Translations under genes and position numbers: made by a program
Assembly (NCBI GenBank): GCA_913777945.1
Contig: CAJYTY010000008.1
Coordinates: 62,001-126,000, forward strand
Length of the DNA: 64,000 bases
DNA from: an uncultured Acinetobacter sp.
GTDB lineage: Bacteria; Pseudomonadota; Gammaproteobacteria; Pseudomonadales; Moraxellaceae
Reading direction: 5' to 3'
Shown here: in pieces, positions 7,302 to 16,051 of the stretch
Position numbering within the stretch: the first letter of the stretch is position 1
Layout of the letters: each line of letters starts with the position of its first letter
Notes under the pieces: model-generated
What the model was told of the DNA's origin: nothing
The model's database searches: none
Seen by the model: the letters and a program-made list of their open reading frames with translations, nothing else

Positions 7302-9377
7302 ATGATAGATAAAAAGAACCTAAAAATTGACTTTTATAATCTAGCATTAGTTGTTGGAGTGATTGGCATTCTATTAGTGCTATTTACGCCGATACCGACA
7401 TGGCTACTTGATTTTTTACTTCTTACTAATTTTGCTGCAGCATTACTCATTTTATTGTTGGCTTTAGATACAGAAAAGCCTTTGAGCTTTTCCACGTTTC
7501 CTTCTTTATTACTGATTACCACCTTATTTCGTTTAGCTCTCAATATCTCCTCAACTCGTTTGATTCTCGATCATGCTGATGCAGGAAAAGTGATTGCTGC
7601 TGTAGGTAACTATATGGTGGCAGGTAATTTGGTTGTTGGTTTTGTGGTTTTCTTTATTCTGGTCGTTGTCCAATATATTGTGATTACCAATGGTGCGCAA
7701 CGTGTTGCAGAAGTTGCTGCCCGTTTTACTTTAGATTCTTTGCCTGGTAAGCAAATGAGTATTGATGCTGACCTAAATATGGGGTTAGTTGATTCTGAAG
7801 AAGCAAAACGTCGTAGACATCAGCTAGAACAGGAATCTAACTTTTATGGTGCTATGGATGGTGCTTCAAAATTTGTAAAAGGCGATGCAATTGCGGGCGT
7901 TATTATTATTGTTATTAACATCATTGGTGGGCTATCAATTGGTATGTTACAACGCGGGATGGGATGGCGTGAAGCTTTACAGCATTACTCATTGTTGACA
8001 ATCGGTGATGGTATTGTAACGCAAATTCCATCATTAATTATTTCTGTTGCAGCAGGTATTATTATTACGCGTGCGGCTACAGATACACGTTTAGGACAAG
8101 CACTAGGTAGTCAGTTTTTTGCATATCCACAAACAATCATGATTGTGGGACTAACATTATTTTTAATGTTATTTTTACCAGGTTTACCTGTTATTCCTAT
8201 TCTATTTTTATTAATTATTATCTCTGCAGCTGTTTGGTATTCTTTGAAATATAAGAAGAAACAAAAGCATGAAACAGATCAGAATGAATCAGAAAATGAG
8301 GAATCAATACAGTCTGAACAGAATCACTCTAAGACTTTAGGTTCAGCAGCATTTGAATTAAAAATTAGCGCAAACTTAGAACCTTATATTTTAGAAGGAT
8401 CTAAAACATTGTATCAACGGTATAGTGGATTACAAAAACAGCTCTCCCTGGATCTGGGTGTTTTTCTACCAAAGCTATCTATAGCTGTGGATAAAAAATT
8501 ACAGGAAAACCATTATCAAATTTTGATTTATAGTGCTGTGGTTGCAAGAGGGAATGTAAATTATTTAAAAGTTCTAGCGATTAACTCTGGAAATGCTGCT
8601 ATGGACAGTATTCTTGGAGAAGAAACGAAAGAACCCACTTATGGTTTGCCCGCTTTATGGATTGAAGAAAATCAGAAGCAACAAGCGAAAGCATTAGGTT
8701 TTACAATCGTCGATCCTGAAACCGTGATTTTGACTCATTTATCTGAAAATATTAAACGTTATCTGAGTGAGTTTTTAACGCGCGCTGAAACTGAAAAGTT
8801 AATTCAATTACATAGAGACAGCATGGGAACTTTATTAGATGAACTCATTCCAGCAGTCCTAACCTATTCAGATATACAAAGAGTGTTGCAATTATTACTC
8901 AAAGAACAAATCAGTATAAAAAATATTGAGAAAATTCTTGAGGTATTAGTTGATTTTGGTCGAGTAAACAAGGTTCCTGAAGAGTTAGCTGAAAAAGTCA
9001 GGGAACGTCTGGGCTCAATTATTTATGAGCGATTTCTTGATGTTGAGGGTACATTGCACGTCATGACCATCGCACCTGAATTAGAAAGCCACATGCTCGC
9101 GATGGTGAGAGTGAATAATGAAAGTATGTTGCCACCACAGTATATCGATAAATTTTTAAGAAGTGTCGTACAGGAAACAGAGAAACAACTCGCAAATAAT
9201 GTACAACCCATTTTATTATGCTCACCAGCGCTTAGACGACCTCTTAGAGCCATGATTTCACGTGCTATTCCTCATGTGGAAGTTTTATCGATTGCTGAGC
9301 TGGCGCAGTTTATCCAAATAGCTTCGGCAGGAATCATTTCAGTTCAAGACTTTCATCCAATGGAGGTGATTGTATGA
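7302..9377 (+). CDS. flhA: Flagellar-type export apparatus protein FlhA
   Basis: FlhA is the large export-gate subunit whose cytoplasmic ring docks chaperones, substrates and the ATPase. Starting at ATG 7302 the product is 691 residues, the usual length. Eight membrane segments fill the first half, including the FHIPEP-type region (LPGKQMSIDADLNMGL, with EEAKRRR after it). An acidic linker follows near residues 325-345 and then the full cytoplasmic domain. The longer reading from 7260 would overlap flhB. flgF starts inside its stop codon (ATGA overlap). Confidence 0.96.
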   Translation: MIDKKNLKIDFYNLALVVGVIGILLVLFTPIPTWLLDFLLLTNFAAALLILLLALDTEKPLSFSTFPSLLLITTLFRLALNISSTRLILDHADAGKVIAAVGNYMVAGNLVVGFVVFFILVVVQYIVITNGAQRVAEVAARFTLDSLPGKQMSIDADLNMGLVDSEEAKRRRHQLEQESNFYGAMDGASKFVKGDAIAGVIIIVINIIGGLSIGMLQRGMGWREALQHYSLLTIGDGIVTQIPSLIISVAAGIIITRAATDTRLGQALGSQFFAYPQTIMIVGLTLFLMLFLPGLPVIPILFLLIIISAAVWYSLKYKKKQKHETDQNESENEESIQSEQNHSKTLGSAAFELKISANLEPYILEGSKTLYQRYSGLQKQLSLDLGVFLPKLSIAVDKKLQENHYQILIYSAVVARGNVNYLKVLAINSGNAAMDSILGEETKEPTYGLPALWIEENQKQQAKALGFTIVDPETVILTHLSENIKRYLSEFLTRAETEKLIQLHRDSMGTLLDELIPAVLTYSDIQRVLQLLLKEQISIKNIEKILEVLVDFGRVNKVPEELAEKVRERLGSIIYERFLDVEGTLHVMTIAPELESHMLAMVRVNNESMLPPQYIDKFLRSVVQETEKQLANNVQPILLCSPALRRPLRAMISRAIPHVEVLSIAELAQFIQIASAGIISVQDFHPMEVIV

Positions 9378-10099
9378 CCGATCCAATTATGCAGCTTGCA
9401 CACGTGATTCAGCAGGAATTTAATGCTTTAAAAACAATCTCGCAGAATACTGCAAATATCAATACTGTTGGATATAGAAGTGAGAATGTATTTAGCACGC
9501 TTACACCATCATCATCTGCTACAAAAACATTTTCTGATTTAACACAACGGCAAACTACATCTTACCTCAATTCAAATAATGGTTCATTTATAGATACAAA
9601 CAGAGGGCTTGATTTTGCTTTGTCGGGTAAAGGCTGGTTTGTTGTTGCGACAAATGATGACTTTTCCCTGACGCGGGATGGACATTTTCATGTTGATAAA
9701 AATGGTTATCTACTTACTCGCCAAGGATTATATGTTTTAGGGCAAGCTGCGAAACCAATTATTATAACGGAAAAGAATCTGGAAACTTTAAAGGTTGATT
9801 CAAGTGGTTATATTCATAATGCTGAAAATGATACTGCCATAAATCAAATTTTGGTTGTATATGCGGAAAGTGATGATGTTAAAGCTGAAGGAAATGCATT
9901 ATATTCAGCATCGGCAGTGAAACAAGCTGATCAAAGTCAGTATCAGATTTTTCAAGGTAAACTGGAACAGTCGAATGCTGTTATGAGTCAGGACATGGTT
10001 AAAATTATGGAATTGTCTAGACATATTGAGAGTTTACAACGAGCAGTAAACACATATGATAATTTATTAGATAACGGTATAAATCAATTGGGGAAATAA
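9374..10099 (+). CDS. flgF: Flagellar proximal rod protein FlgF
   Basis: This is an axial rod protein, exported through the type III gate and assembled in the periplasm. The 241-residue product has the N-terminal heptad region with the axial signature NTANINTVGYRSENVF and a C-terminal coiled segment (MVKIMELSRHIESLQRAVNTY). The internal LDFALSGKGWFVV matches rod/hook proteins. It precedes flgG, as in other flagellar loci. A strong GGAGGTGA ribosome site lies at the end of flhA. Confidence 0.9.
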   Translation: MTDPIMQLAHVIQQEFNALKTISQNTANINTVGYRSENVFSTLTPSSSATKTFSDLTQRQTTSYLNSNNGSFIDTNRGLDFALSGKGWFVVATNDDFSLTRDGHFHVDKNGYLLTRQGLYVLGQAAKPIIITEKNLETLKVDSSGYIHNAENDTAINQILVVYAESDDVKAEGNALYSASAVKQADQSQYQIFQGKLEQSNAVMSQDMVKIMELSRHIESLQRAVNTYDNLLDNGINQLGK

Positions 10100-10100
10100 A

Positions 10101-10856
10101 ATGATTGATGCAATCAGTATTGCAAACTCAGGTTTGCTTGCTCAGCAGAAATGGTTAGACACGATCTCAAGTAATATCTCGAATATGCAAACAATGGGCT
10201 ATAAAAAAGAAACTGCACAATTTGCTAATCTGGTCGCGATGAATAATCGTAATAATACAGTTTCGGAGCAGGGTATCGGTGTGTCCTTGGCACAGACCTA
10301 TACTGATTTTAAAAATGGTGATGTACAAACAACAAACCAGCCTTATGATTTTGCAATTCAAGGCAAGGGTTTTTTTGAGATTGAACAGGCCGATGGAAGT
10401 CTGGCATATACCAGAGTCGGTCAGTTTCATGTTAATGCTGATGGGCAACTTGCATTGGCTAGTGGGCAGACTTTGACATCAGATATTCGTATACCACCCG
10501 ATGTTGAACGAATTGTTTTAGCCAATGATGGGACATTAAATGGAAAGGTTATTGGTACTGGCGAAGAAATAGAGCTGGGTAAAATAGAACTCACCCGTTT
10601 TGAAAATGATAGTCAATTGAAAAAGCTGGGTAGTGGCTTATATACCGCCACTCAATCCAGTGGCGAACCTGAATATGGAGAGCTGAGTAAAGATGGTATG
10701 GGGGGTGTTCTTCAGGGTCATTTAGAAATGTCGAATGTAGACTTAGTCAGTGAAATTTCAAATCTAATCATGGCACAGAGAGCATACCAGCTCAATGCAA
10801 GGGTATTGCAAGCTGGAGATCAGATTATGGAAACGATTAATAACTTAAGACGTTAA
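10101..10856 (+). CDS. flgG: Flagellar distal rod protein FlgG
   Basis: FlgG forms the distal rod that crosses the P and L rings. The 251-residue product has the axial motif NISNMQTMGYKKE near the N-terminus, DFAIQGKGFFEI, SLAYTRVGQFHV, and a C-terminal LEMSNVDLVSEISNLI then QRAYQLNARVLQ, all typical of FlgG. The length is near the usual 260. It is separated from flgF by one base and from flgA by one base. Confidence 0.95.
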   Translation: MIDAISIANSGLLAQQKWLDTISSNISNMQTMGYKKETAQFANLVAMNNRNNTVSEQGIGVSLAQTYTDFKNGDVQTTNQPYDFAIQGKGFFEIEQADGSLAYTRVGQFHVNADGQLALASGQTLTSDIRIPPDVERIVLANDGTLNGKVIGTGEEIELGKIELTRFENDSQLKKLGSGLYTATQSSGEPEYGELSKDGMGGVLQGHLEMSNVDLVSEISNLIMAQRAYQLNARVLQAGDQIMETINNLRR

Positions 10857-10857
10857 C

Positions 10858-11538
10858 ATGCGTTTAAGGGTATTGATCATATGTATAGTGTTGTTAGTCC
10901 CAATACAAGTCTACGCATGTGAAGGACTTACGGATCATCAGTTTGTTGAGACAGCAAATCAGTTGGTACAAGGGCAGCTTGAAAAGGAAAGTACTTCAAG
11001 ATTATTTCCTTTATTCACTGCTTCAGACCATCTATATTCGAAGTTACAGTTAGTCACTTCTATTTATCAGCCGAGAATTGGTTTTGAAGTTTTAGATTGT
11101 GATCCGCTAACAATGACTAATCGAGTTAAAGTGATGTGGTTTCGACCTGAAATTAAAAAAAGGGCATGGGTTTTTAAACAAAATGCAAGTCGTAATCAAT
11201 CTCTTGATAAGATTTCAGTGGATTATCAAGAGATTGATGTTATTAAGGAAAGGATAACCATTACGGCGCTTGCCATTGGGCCATTTAATGAAAATGTTTG
11301 GCTGGCTCAGTCTGTGAAGCTAAATGAACCAATTTTAAAGAAACATTTGAAAGAAACTCCTTGGGTTTATAAAGATCAGCAAGTTAGAGTTTTGGCTATT
11401 TCAGGTGATATTACGATTGAAACGGTAGGGATTGCTCAACAATTTGGGCAATATTTAGATAGAGTGAATGTGCGTTTACTGAATAATCAACTAGTAAGAA
11501 CGACTGTTGTAAAAAAAGGAACGGTTAAAATTGATTAA
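10858..11538 (+). CDS. flgA: P-ring assembly chaperone FlgA
   Basis: FlgA is a periplasmic chaperone needed to build the FlgI P ring. The product (226 residues) has an N-terminal signal peptide ending near VYA and a C-terminal SAF/ChapFlgA-like domain: VRVLAISGDITIETVGIAQQ followed by RVNVRLLNNQLVRTTVVKKG. The N-terminal half is weakly conserved, which is normal for FlgA. Its position just before flgH and flgI supports the call. The end overlaps the TTG start of flgH. Confidence 0.85.
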   Translation: MRLRVLIICIVLLVPIQVYACEGLTDHQFVETANQLVQGQLEKESTSRLFPLFTASDHLYSKLQLVTSIYQPRIGFEVLDCDPLTMTNRVKVMWFRPEIKKRAWVFKQNASRNQSLDKISVDYQEIDVIKERITITALAIGPFNENVWLAQSVKLNEPILKKHLKETPWVYKDQQVRVLAISGDITIETVGIAQQFGQYLDRVNVRLLNNQLVRTTVVKKGTVKID

Positions 11539-12103
11539 TAAAACTCTTTTAATTGTATGCATTTTATTGACTAGTCATGCATTTGCTCAAACTAGTTTGA
11601 TTAATGCTGATAATTATCAAGCTTTAACAAGTGACAGGCGTGCAGTAAATGTTGGTGATATTTTGACTATTCTAGTGGCCGAGTCGACATCTGCAAAGTC
11701 ATCTGTTGGAACGAATGCAAAAAATAAAACCAATTTATCTTTTTCTGCAAGCACTTTGACTGCTAAAGCGGATGCTGGGTTAGGTTTAGAAGGCGGTGCT
11801 AGTGGTGAAGGGAATACATCTAGACAAGGTCAATTAAAAACTGTTGTGTCTGTGCAAGTTAAAGAAAAGCTTCCTAATGGGTATTTGAGAGTTGAGGGAA
11901 GTCAAGAGGCGATTATAAATAATGATAAGCAGCTCATCCAAATAAGTGGTTTTATTCGGCCTGATGATATTAGTTATGATAATACTGTTTATTCATATCG
12001 TTTAGCTGATGCAAAGATTCAAATAAATGGTAAAGGTGTTGCTGACGATGCTCAAAAACTTAGTATTTTTTATAAGCTTTTTCATTGGTTAAGAATAATA
12101 TGA
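11531..12103 (+). CDS. flgH: L-ring protein FlgH lacking the lipoprotein cysteine
   Basis: FlgH forms the outer-membrane L ring around the rod. The product (190 residues) has VNVGDILTILVAESTSAKSS, a Gly/Ala-rich stretch, LPNGYLRVEGSQEAI and ISGFIRPDDISYDNTVYS, all clear FlgH hallmarks. The start is TTG, overlapping flgA. FlgH is normally a lipoprotein with a cysteine at the mature N-terminus, but here the signal sequence (LLTSHAFAQT) ends in a signal-peptidase-I type AFA site and there is no lipobox cysteine. Outer-membrane anchoring must therefore differ from the usual. Confidence 0.93.
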   Translation: MINKTLLIVCILLTSHAFAQTSLINADNYQALTSDRRAVNVGDILTILVAESTSAKSSVGTNAKNKTNLSFSASTLTAKADAGLGLEGGASGEGNTSRQGQLKTVVSVQVKEKLPNGYLRVEGSQEAIINNDKQLIQISGFIRPDDISYDNTVYSYRLADAKIQINGKGVADDAQKLSIFYKLFHWLRII

Positions 12104-13203
12104 AAAAAGTATTGATTGGATTAATAAGTTCACTTTTTTTAAATCCATCTGCTATTGCAGCAGCCAATATGGTGAGATTGAAAGATCTGGTTCGTATCCA
12201 AGATGATAGAGAACATGCATTAATTGGCTATGGTCTTGTTGTTGGATTGTCCCGCAGTGGCGATTCAGATCGAAATAGTACAACGAGACAGGCTTTGGTA
12301 AATACTTTAAAGAATTTCAATGTCAATATAAATGAGAAGGATCTTAATTCTCGAAATACAGCGGCGGTAATGATTACTGCAAAAATGCCTCCATTTAGTG
12401 AGGTTGGGGATAAGTTTGACGTTGAAGTTTCTTCGATTGGTGATGCTAGAAGTTTGTTAGGTGGGACCTTAATCTTAACTCCTCTTTATGGGCCAGATAA
12501 TAAATTATATGCTTTAGCACAAGGACCACTGATTGTAGGGGGGTATTCATTCGAAGTGAATGGTAATGCAGCTCAGAAAAATCATTCTACGGTTGGTCGT
12601 ATTCCTAAAGGCGCATATTTGGAAAAATCCGTTGAAAATAATACCCCGCAAGATAAGCTGGTGCTTGTTTTAAACCAGCCAGACTATACAACAGCAAATA
12701 GGATTGCTCAGGTTATTTCAAAACAAGGTGCCAATGTCAGAGTTGTACATGCAGGTAAAATCGAAATTTCAGTTAGTCCTTATGTACAAATTCCTAATTT
12801 GATTGCAAGTATTGAGCGATTAGAAGTAGAGCCTGATCAGATTGCAAAAATTGTAATTAATGAGAAAACAGGGACGATTGTTGCAGGGGCCAATGTGCGA
12901 ATTAGTGAGGTTAATATTTCACAAGGAAATTTGAATGTTAAAGTAGATACGGAGTATCTTGTTTCACAACCAACGTTGATTGGTCGAAATTACAATAATA
13001 ATGTTTCAACAGAAGTCGTTCCTCAAACTGATTTAAAAGTGACTGAAAATACAGCAAATTTTGTATCTCTACCTAAAGGTGCGACCGTTGCAGGTTTAGT
13101 TCAGGCACTGCAAAAAATTCGTTTAAGTACAAGAGATATAATTACCATTATTCAGGCGATTAAAGATGCTGGTGCTTTAAATGCTGATTTAGTCATACAA
13201 TAA
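12100..13203 (+). CDS. flgI: P-ring protein FlgI
   Basis: FlgI forms the peptidoglycan-level bushing of the rod. From ATG 12100, overlapping the flgH stop, the product is 367 residues with a cleavable signal peptide (ending SAIAA). RLKDLVRIQDDREHALIGYG and LVVGL, SIGDARSLLGGTLILTPLYG and the C-terminal GATVAGLVQALQKI match FlgI closely. The length is normal. The upstream TTG at 12085 would only add five residues and overlap flgH more deeply. Confidence 0.96.
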   Translation: MKKVLIGLISSLFLNPSAIAAANMVRLKDLVRIQDDREHALIGYGLVVGLSRSGDSDRNSTTRQALVNTLKNFNVNINEKDLNSRNTAAVMITAKMPPFSEVGDKFDVEVSSIGDARSLLGGTLILTPLYGPDNKLYALAQGPLIVGGYSFEVNGNAAQKNHSTVGRIPKGAYLEKSVENNTPQDKLVLVLNQPDYTTANRIAQVISKQGANVRVVHAGKIEISVSPYVQIPNLIASIERLEVEPDQIAKIVINEKTGTIVAGANVRISEVNISQGNLNVKVDTEYLVSQPTLIGRNYNNNVSTEVVPQTDLKVTENTANFVSLPKGATVAGLVQALQKIRLSTRDIITIIQAIKDAGALNADLVIQ

Positions 13204-13217
13204 GGAAATATGTTCAC

Positions 13218-13562
13218 ATGAATGATATTGCAAGTATTAGTCATACCCTTGTTAATGCAATGAATATACAAGATACACGTATAAAAGTTGCATCTATGAA
13301 TATAGCAAATCTTAATGTACCAGGCGGTAAAGGGATTTTTTTTGATTATAAGCATTTAATGAAGGATGTATCCTTACAAAACTTAGCTTATAATCAAATT
13401 AGCATGAGTAAATACCAAAGTAATCTTCCTCAGAGTTCAATTAAACTTGATGAGCAGACATTCGAAGCAGTGACTGCTAGCGGTCGTTATCAAGGTATTG
13501 CGGAAATATTAAATAGGAGCTATGGCTTGATGCAATTAGCTATACAAGGGAAAGAGTTCTAA
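13218..13562 (+). CDS. flgB: Proximal rod protein FlgB
   Basis: This small axial rod subunit sits nearest the MS ring. The 114-residue product has an N-terminal helix with the axial-type sequence ASMNIANLNVPGGKGIFFD and a C-terminus RYQGIAEILNRSYGLMQLAI typical of FlgB. It overlaps flgC by one base and continues the order flgB-flgC-fliE found in many flagellar loci. It is somewhat shorter than usual (about 138). Confidence 0.88.
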   Translation: MNDIASISHTLVNAMNIQDTRIKVASMNIANLNVPGGKGIFFDYKHLMKDVSLQNLAYNQISMSKYQSNLPQSSIKLDEQTFEAVTASGRYQGIAEILNRSYGLMQLAIQGKEF

Positions 13563-13963
13563 TGCAGCTTTCAACAAACGTATCTATTCAGGATGTAATT
13601 GCTTTTGGGTTAAAACATGAAAAGGCACGAGTAGAAGCTGCCAGTTATAATATTGCGATTGCAAATGTGGCATTAGCTAATAAAGATGCGAGCTCTGTTC
13701 TACAAGTTAAGACACATCCCAATTTTCTAAATGATATAAAGAACAATGTCTATTTGGATAATGTGGCGAATTATAAAACCAGAAGTGCATATGAGCCTAA
13801 TCATCCTTTAGCAGATAATAAGGGAATGGTATTTTATCCTGAGATTAATACAGCAACAGAAATGGCAACATTGGTTTCTGCAAGTAGAGCATATGATGCC
13901 AATATTCGTATTTTTAATAGTATTAAAGATATGACAGCTAAAGCTTATGAGATTGGAAAATAA
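13562..13963 (+). CDS. flgC: Proximal rod protein FlgC
   Basis: The 133-residue product is an axial rod subunit. An N-terminal helix (HEKARVEAASYNIAIANVAL) is followed by YEPNHPLADNKGMVFYP and EMATLVSASRAYDANIRIFN, the typical FlgC C-terminal signature. The canonical N-terminal axial tetrapeptide is degenerate (the N-terminal motif has lost the usual TPGY). Length and position agree with FlgC. Confidence 0.9.
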   Translation: MQLSTNVSIQDVIAFGLKHEKARVEAASYNIAIANVALANKDASSVLQVKTHPNFLNDIKNNVYLDNVANYKTRSAYEPNHPLADNKGMVFYPEINTATEMATLVSASRAYDANIRIFNSIKDMTAKAYEIGK

Positions 13964-13967
13964 CTAG

Positions 13968-14264
13968 ATGCACACGCTAGATGCAATAAATTTTGATCCG
14001 ACTGTAAAGTTGCCAAAATTAGATACTAAATTGAATCTGCCAACAGCAACCAAGCACATCAGTTTTTTAGACATGCTTAATCGTAATGATGAGCTATATA
14101 AAAATGCAACTGAGAAAGCTATGCAATATGCTGCTGGGGAGAATATACCTGTGCATGATGTTATGGTCTCCATGCAAAATGCAAAGTTGTCATTTCAATT
14201 CGCTGTTCAAGTTAGAAATAAGCTAGTTGAGAGTTACCAAGAAATTACACGTATGCAAATCTAA
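13968..14264 (+). CDS. fliE: MS-ring/rod junction protein FliE
   Basis: FliE links the MS ring and export gate to the rod. The 98-residue product has a variable N-terminus and the diagnostic C-terminus SFQFAVQVRNKLVESYQEIT ending in MQI, nearly the same as other FliE proteins. It lies directly before fliF, the usual arrangement. Confidence 0.95.
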   Translation: MHTLDAINFDPTVKLPKLDTKLNLPTATKHISFLDMLNRNDELYKNATEKAMQYAAGENIPVHDVMVSMQNAKLSFQFAVQVRNKLVESYQEITRMQI

Positions 14265-14289
14265 GCAGCTAGTTTGAGTAAGAGAAAGA

Positions 14290-15630
14290 ATGAACTTTTG
14301 GGGTAAGTCTGCTTTTTTTATAAGTGGAATTGTTGTTATAATTCTTGGATTCATTGGGGCGTGTTGGTGGTTTTTAAAACCGACTTATGTCCCTTTGCTA
14401 CAACAAGAAAACAAAGAGATTCAAGCAAGTGTAATCAATGTATTAGATTCATCTAATATTGCTTATACGATTAAAAATAATATTATTGAAGTTGAAGAAA
14501 GTAAAATCGGTGAGGCAAAAATTGCATTAGATAAAGGGGGCTTGAGTAACCCTGAGACAGTGGGATTTGAACTGTTTAATGAAACTGATTATGGAATGTC
14601 AGATTTTGCACAAAAAATTAACTTTCAGCGGGCACTGGAAGGAGAGTTGGCAAGATCTATCATGTCTATGGAGGGTATAAAGTATGCACGTGTACATCTA
14701 ACGCCTGAAAAAGATACGATATACGAAATTGATAAAGCAACCGCTAAAGCATCTGTTGTAGTGGAAACCAAAAATAATTACCAACTCAATAAAGATACTG
14801 TTGAAGGTATTCAAAATTTAGTTGCTTCAGCCGTAAGTGGTTTAGATTCTAAAAGTGTAGTGCTGTTAAATGGGCACGGAGAAATTGTTAGTAATAATTT
14901 AAACAATTCTGTTAACGCTTTGAAACGATCTGAAGACGTTGAATCAAAAATAGAAGCCAAAGTAAGAAGTATTTTATTTCAATCTTTTAATATTAGTAAA
15001 GTTAGTGTTTCTGCCAATGTACAAGTCAATTTTGATAAAAGAAAAGTGACGAGTGAAAAGCCGATTCTTTCTGATGCTGGGATTTTATTACTAAATAAAA
15101 AAGAATCGTCTTCAACCACTTCAAATGGAGGAAATGTTAGTAATTCGCAGAAAGATAGTAGTAGAGATAATGAATATGCTGTAGGGAAGGAAACTTCTGA
15201 GATTGAATATGCGACTGGTAAAATTAGTAAGATAAGTGTTGGTGTTGTTGTTCCTAATACATTAAGTTTTGTTCAGCTACAAAATATTCAACAGGTACTA
15301 GAAGTTGGATTAGGTATTGATAAGAAGCGAGGTGACAACCTTATACTTGTCAGCAGTATGCTTGAACCAATAGAGATAAAACCAGAACAGACACCGCAAA
15401 CTGAAGTTTCGCATAATGTTGTTACCCCAGCTAATTCTTCGTTTTTAAGTCCATTTAACATTGTTCTGATCATTTCTTTGCTTTTGCTGCTTATGTTTAT
15501 TATCTTTAAATTGATCGGAAAGAAAACGACGTTAAGACAAGAAATTGAGCAGACTTCTTTATCTGAGGAAGAGCGAGAGCAGGTTATCGTAAATTTAAAA
15601 TATTGGTTAGGTAAAGATGGATTTAAATGA
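14290..15630 (+). CDS. fliF: MS-ring protein FliF (short form)
   Basis: FliF builds the inner-membrane MS ring that houses the export gate. The 446-residue product has an N-terminal membrane segment, ring-building domains with DFAQKINFQRALEGELARSI and YARVHLTPEKDTIYEI, and a second membrane segment near residues 395-415. The short C-terminal cytoplasmic tail has EREQVIVNLKYWLGKDG, resembling the FliG-binding helix of other FliF proteins. It is about 100 residues shorter than enterobacterial FliF, mostly in the periplasmic part. The gene overlaps the next one by 14 bases. Confidence 0.95.
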   Translation: MNFWGKSAFFISGIVVIILGFIGACWWFLKPTYVPLLQQENKEIQASVINVLDSSNIAYTIKNNIIEVEESKIGEAKIALDKGGLSNPETVGFELFNETDYGMSDFAQKINFQRALEGELARSIMSMEGIKYARVHLTPEKDTIYEIDKATAKASVVVETKNNYQLNKDTVEGIQNLVASAVSGLDSKSVVLLNGHGEIVSNNLNNSVNALKRSEDVESKIEAKVRSILFQSFNISKVSVSANVQVNFDKRKVTSEKPILSDAGILLLNKKESSSTTSNGGNVSNSQKDSSRDNEYAVGKETSEIEYATGKISKISVGVVVPNTLSFVQLQNIQQVLEVGLGIDKKRGDNLILVSSMLEPIEIKPEQTPQTEVSHNVVTPANSSFLSPFNIVLIISLLLLLMFIIFKLIGKKTTLRQEIEQTSLSEEEREQVIVNLKYWLGKDGFK

Positions 15631-16051
15631 ATCAACTTTACGAAGTTGGGTACTCAAGTTTTATAGTTTAAGTAGACATGATCAAGAAAAAATTGAGACA
15701 AGTTTATCTATCCCTGAAAGACAAAGGCTGGATGAGTTATTAATTCAGATTGATGCGTTCGGACTAGATGCAAACACAGTTATTATTGATGAAATTGTTG
15801 ATCATGACTTGAAAAGCAAGGACTTGTCTTTAGAACTACTTGAAAAATTGGTATTAAGCATCTCTCCATTTTGGTATTCCTTGGTGAGCAATAAATTGTT
15901 CTCTGATGTTTCTTTAGCGAAGAAGCCTGCTTATTTTGAAGAGTTTACGCGCCATAGAGACACTCTTAAAGATTTTGTGTTGGCACCCAAAATGCAAGCG
16001 ACTTTAGATATGTATTTCCATGAGAAGGTTGTTCATGAGTACGAAAAATAA
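15617..16051 (+). CDS. Small protein in the fliG position, not recognisable as full FliG
   Basis: In most flagellar loci fliG (about 330 aa) lies between fliF and fliH. Here the slot holds a 144-residue soluble, mostly helical, acidic protein. It begins MDLNESTLRSWVLKFYSL and contains SIPERQRLDELLIQIDAFGL. No membrane segment or signal peptide is seen. I find none of the FliG middle-domain EHPQ motif or the charged torque helix of the C-terminal domain. Because FliF keeps a tail resembling the FliG-binding helix, this protein may correspond to a FliG N-domain or to an adaptor like SctK of injectisomes. That is inference from position. Confidence 0.6.
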   Translation: MDLNESTLRSWVLKFYSLSRHDQEKIETSLSIPERQRLDELLIQIDAFGLDANTVIIDEIVDHDLKSKDLSLELLEKLVLSISPFWYSLVSNKLFSDVSLAKKPAYFEEFTRHRDTLKDFVLAPKMQATLDMYFHEKVVHEYEK

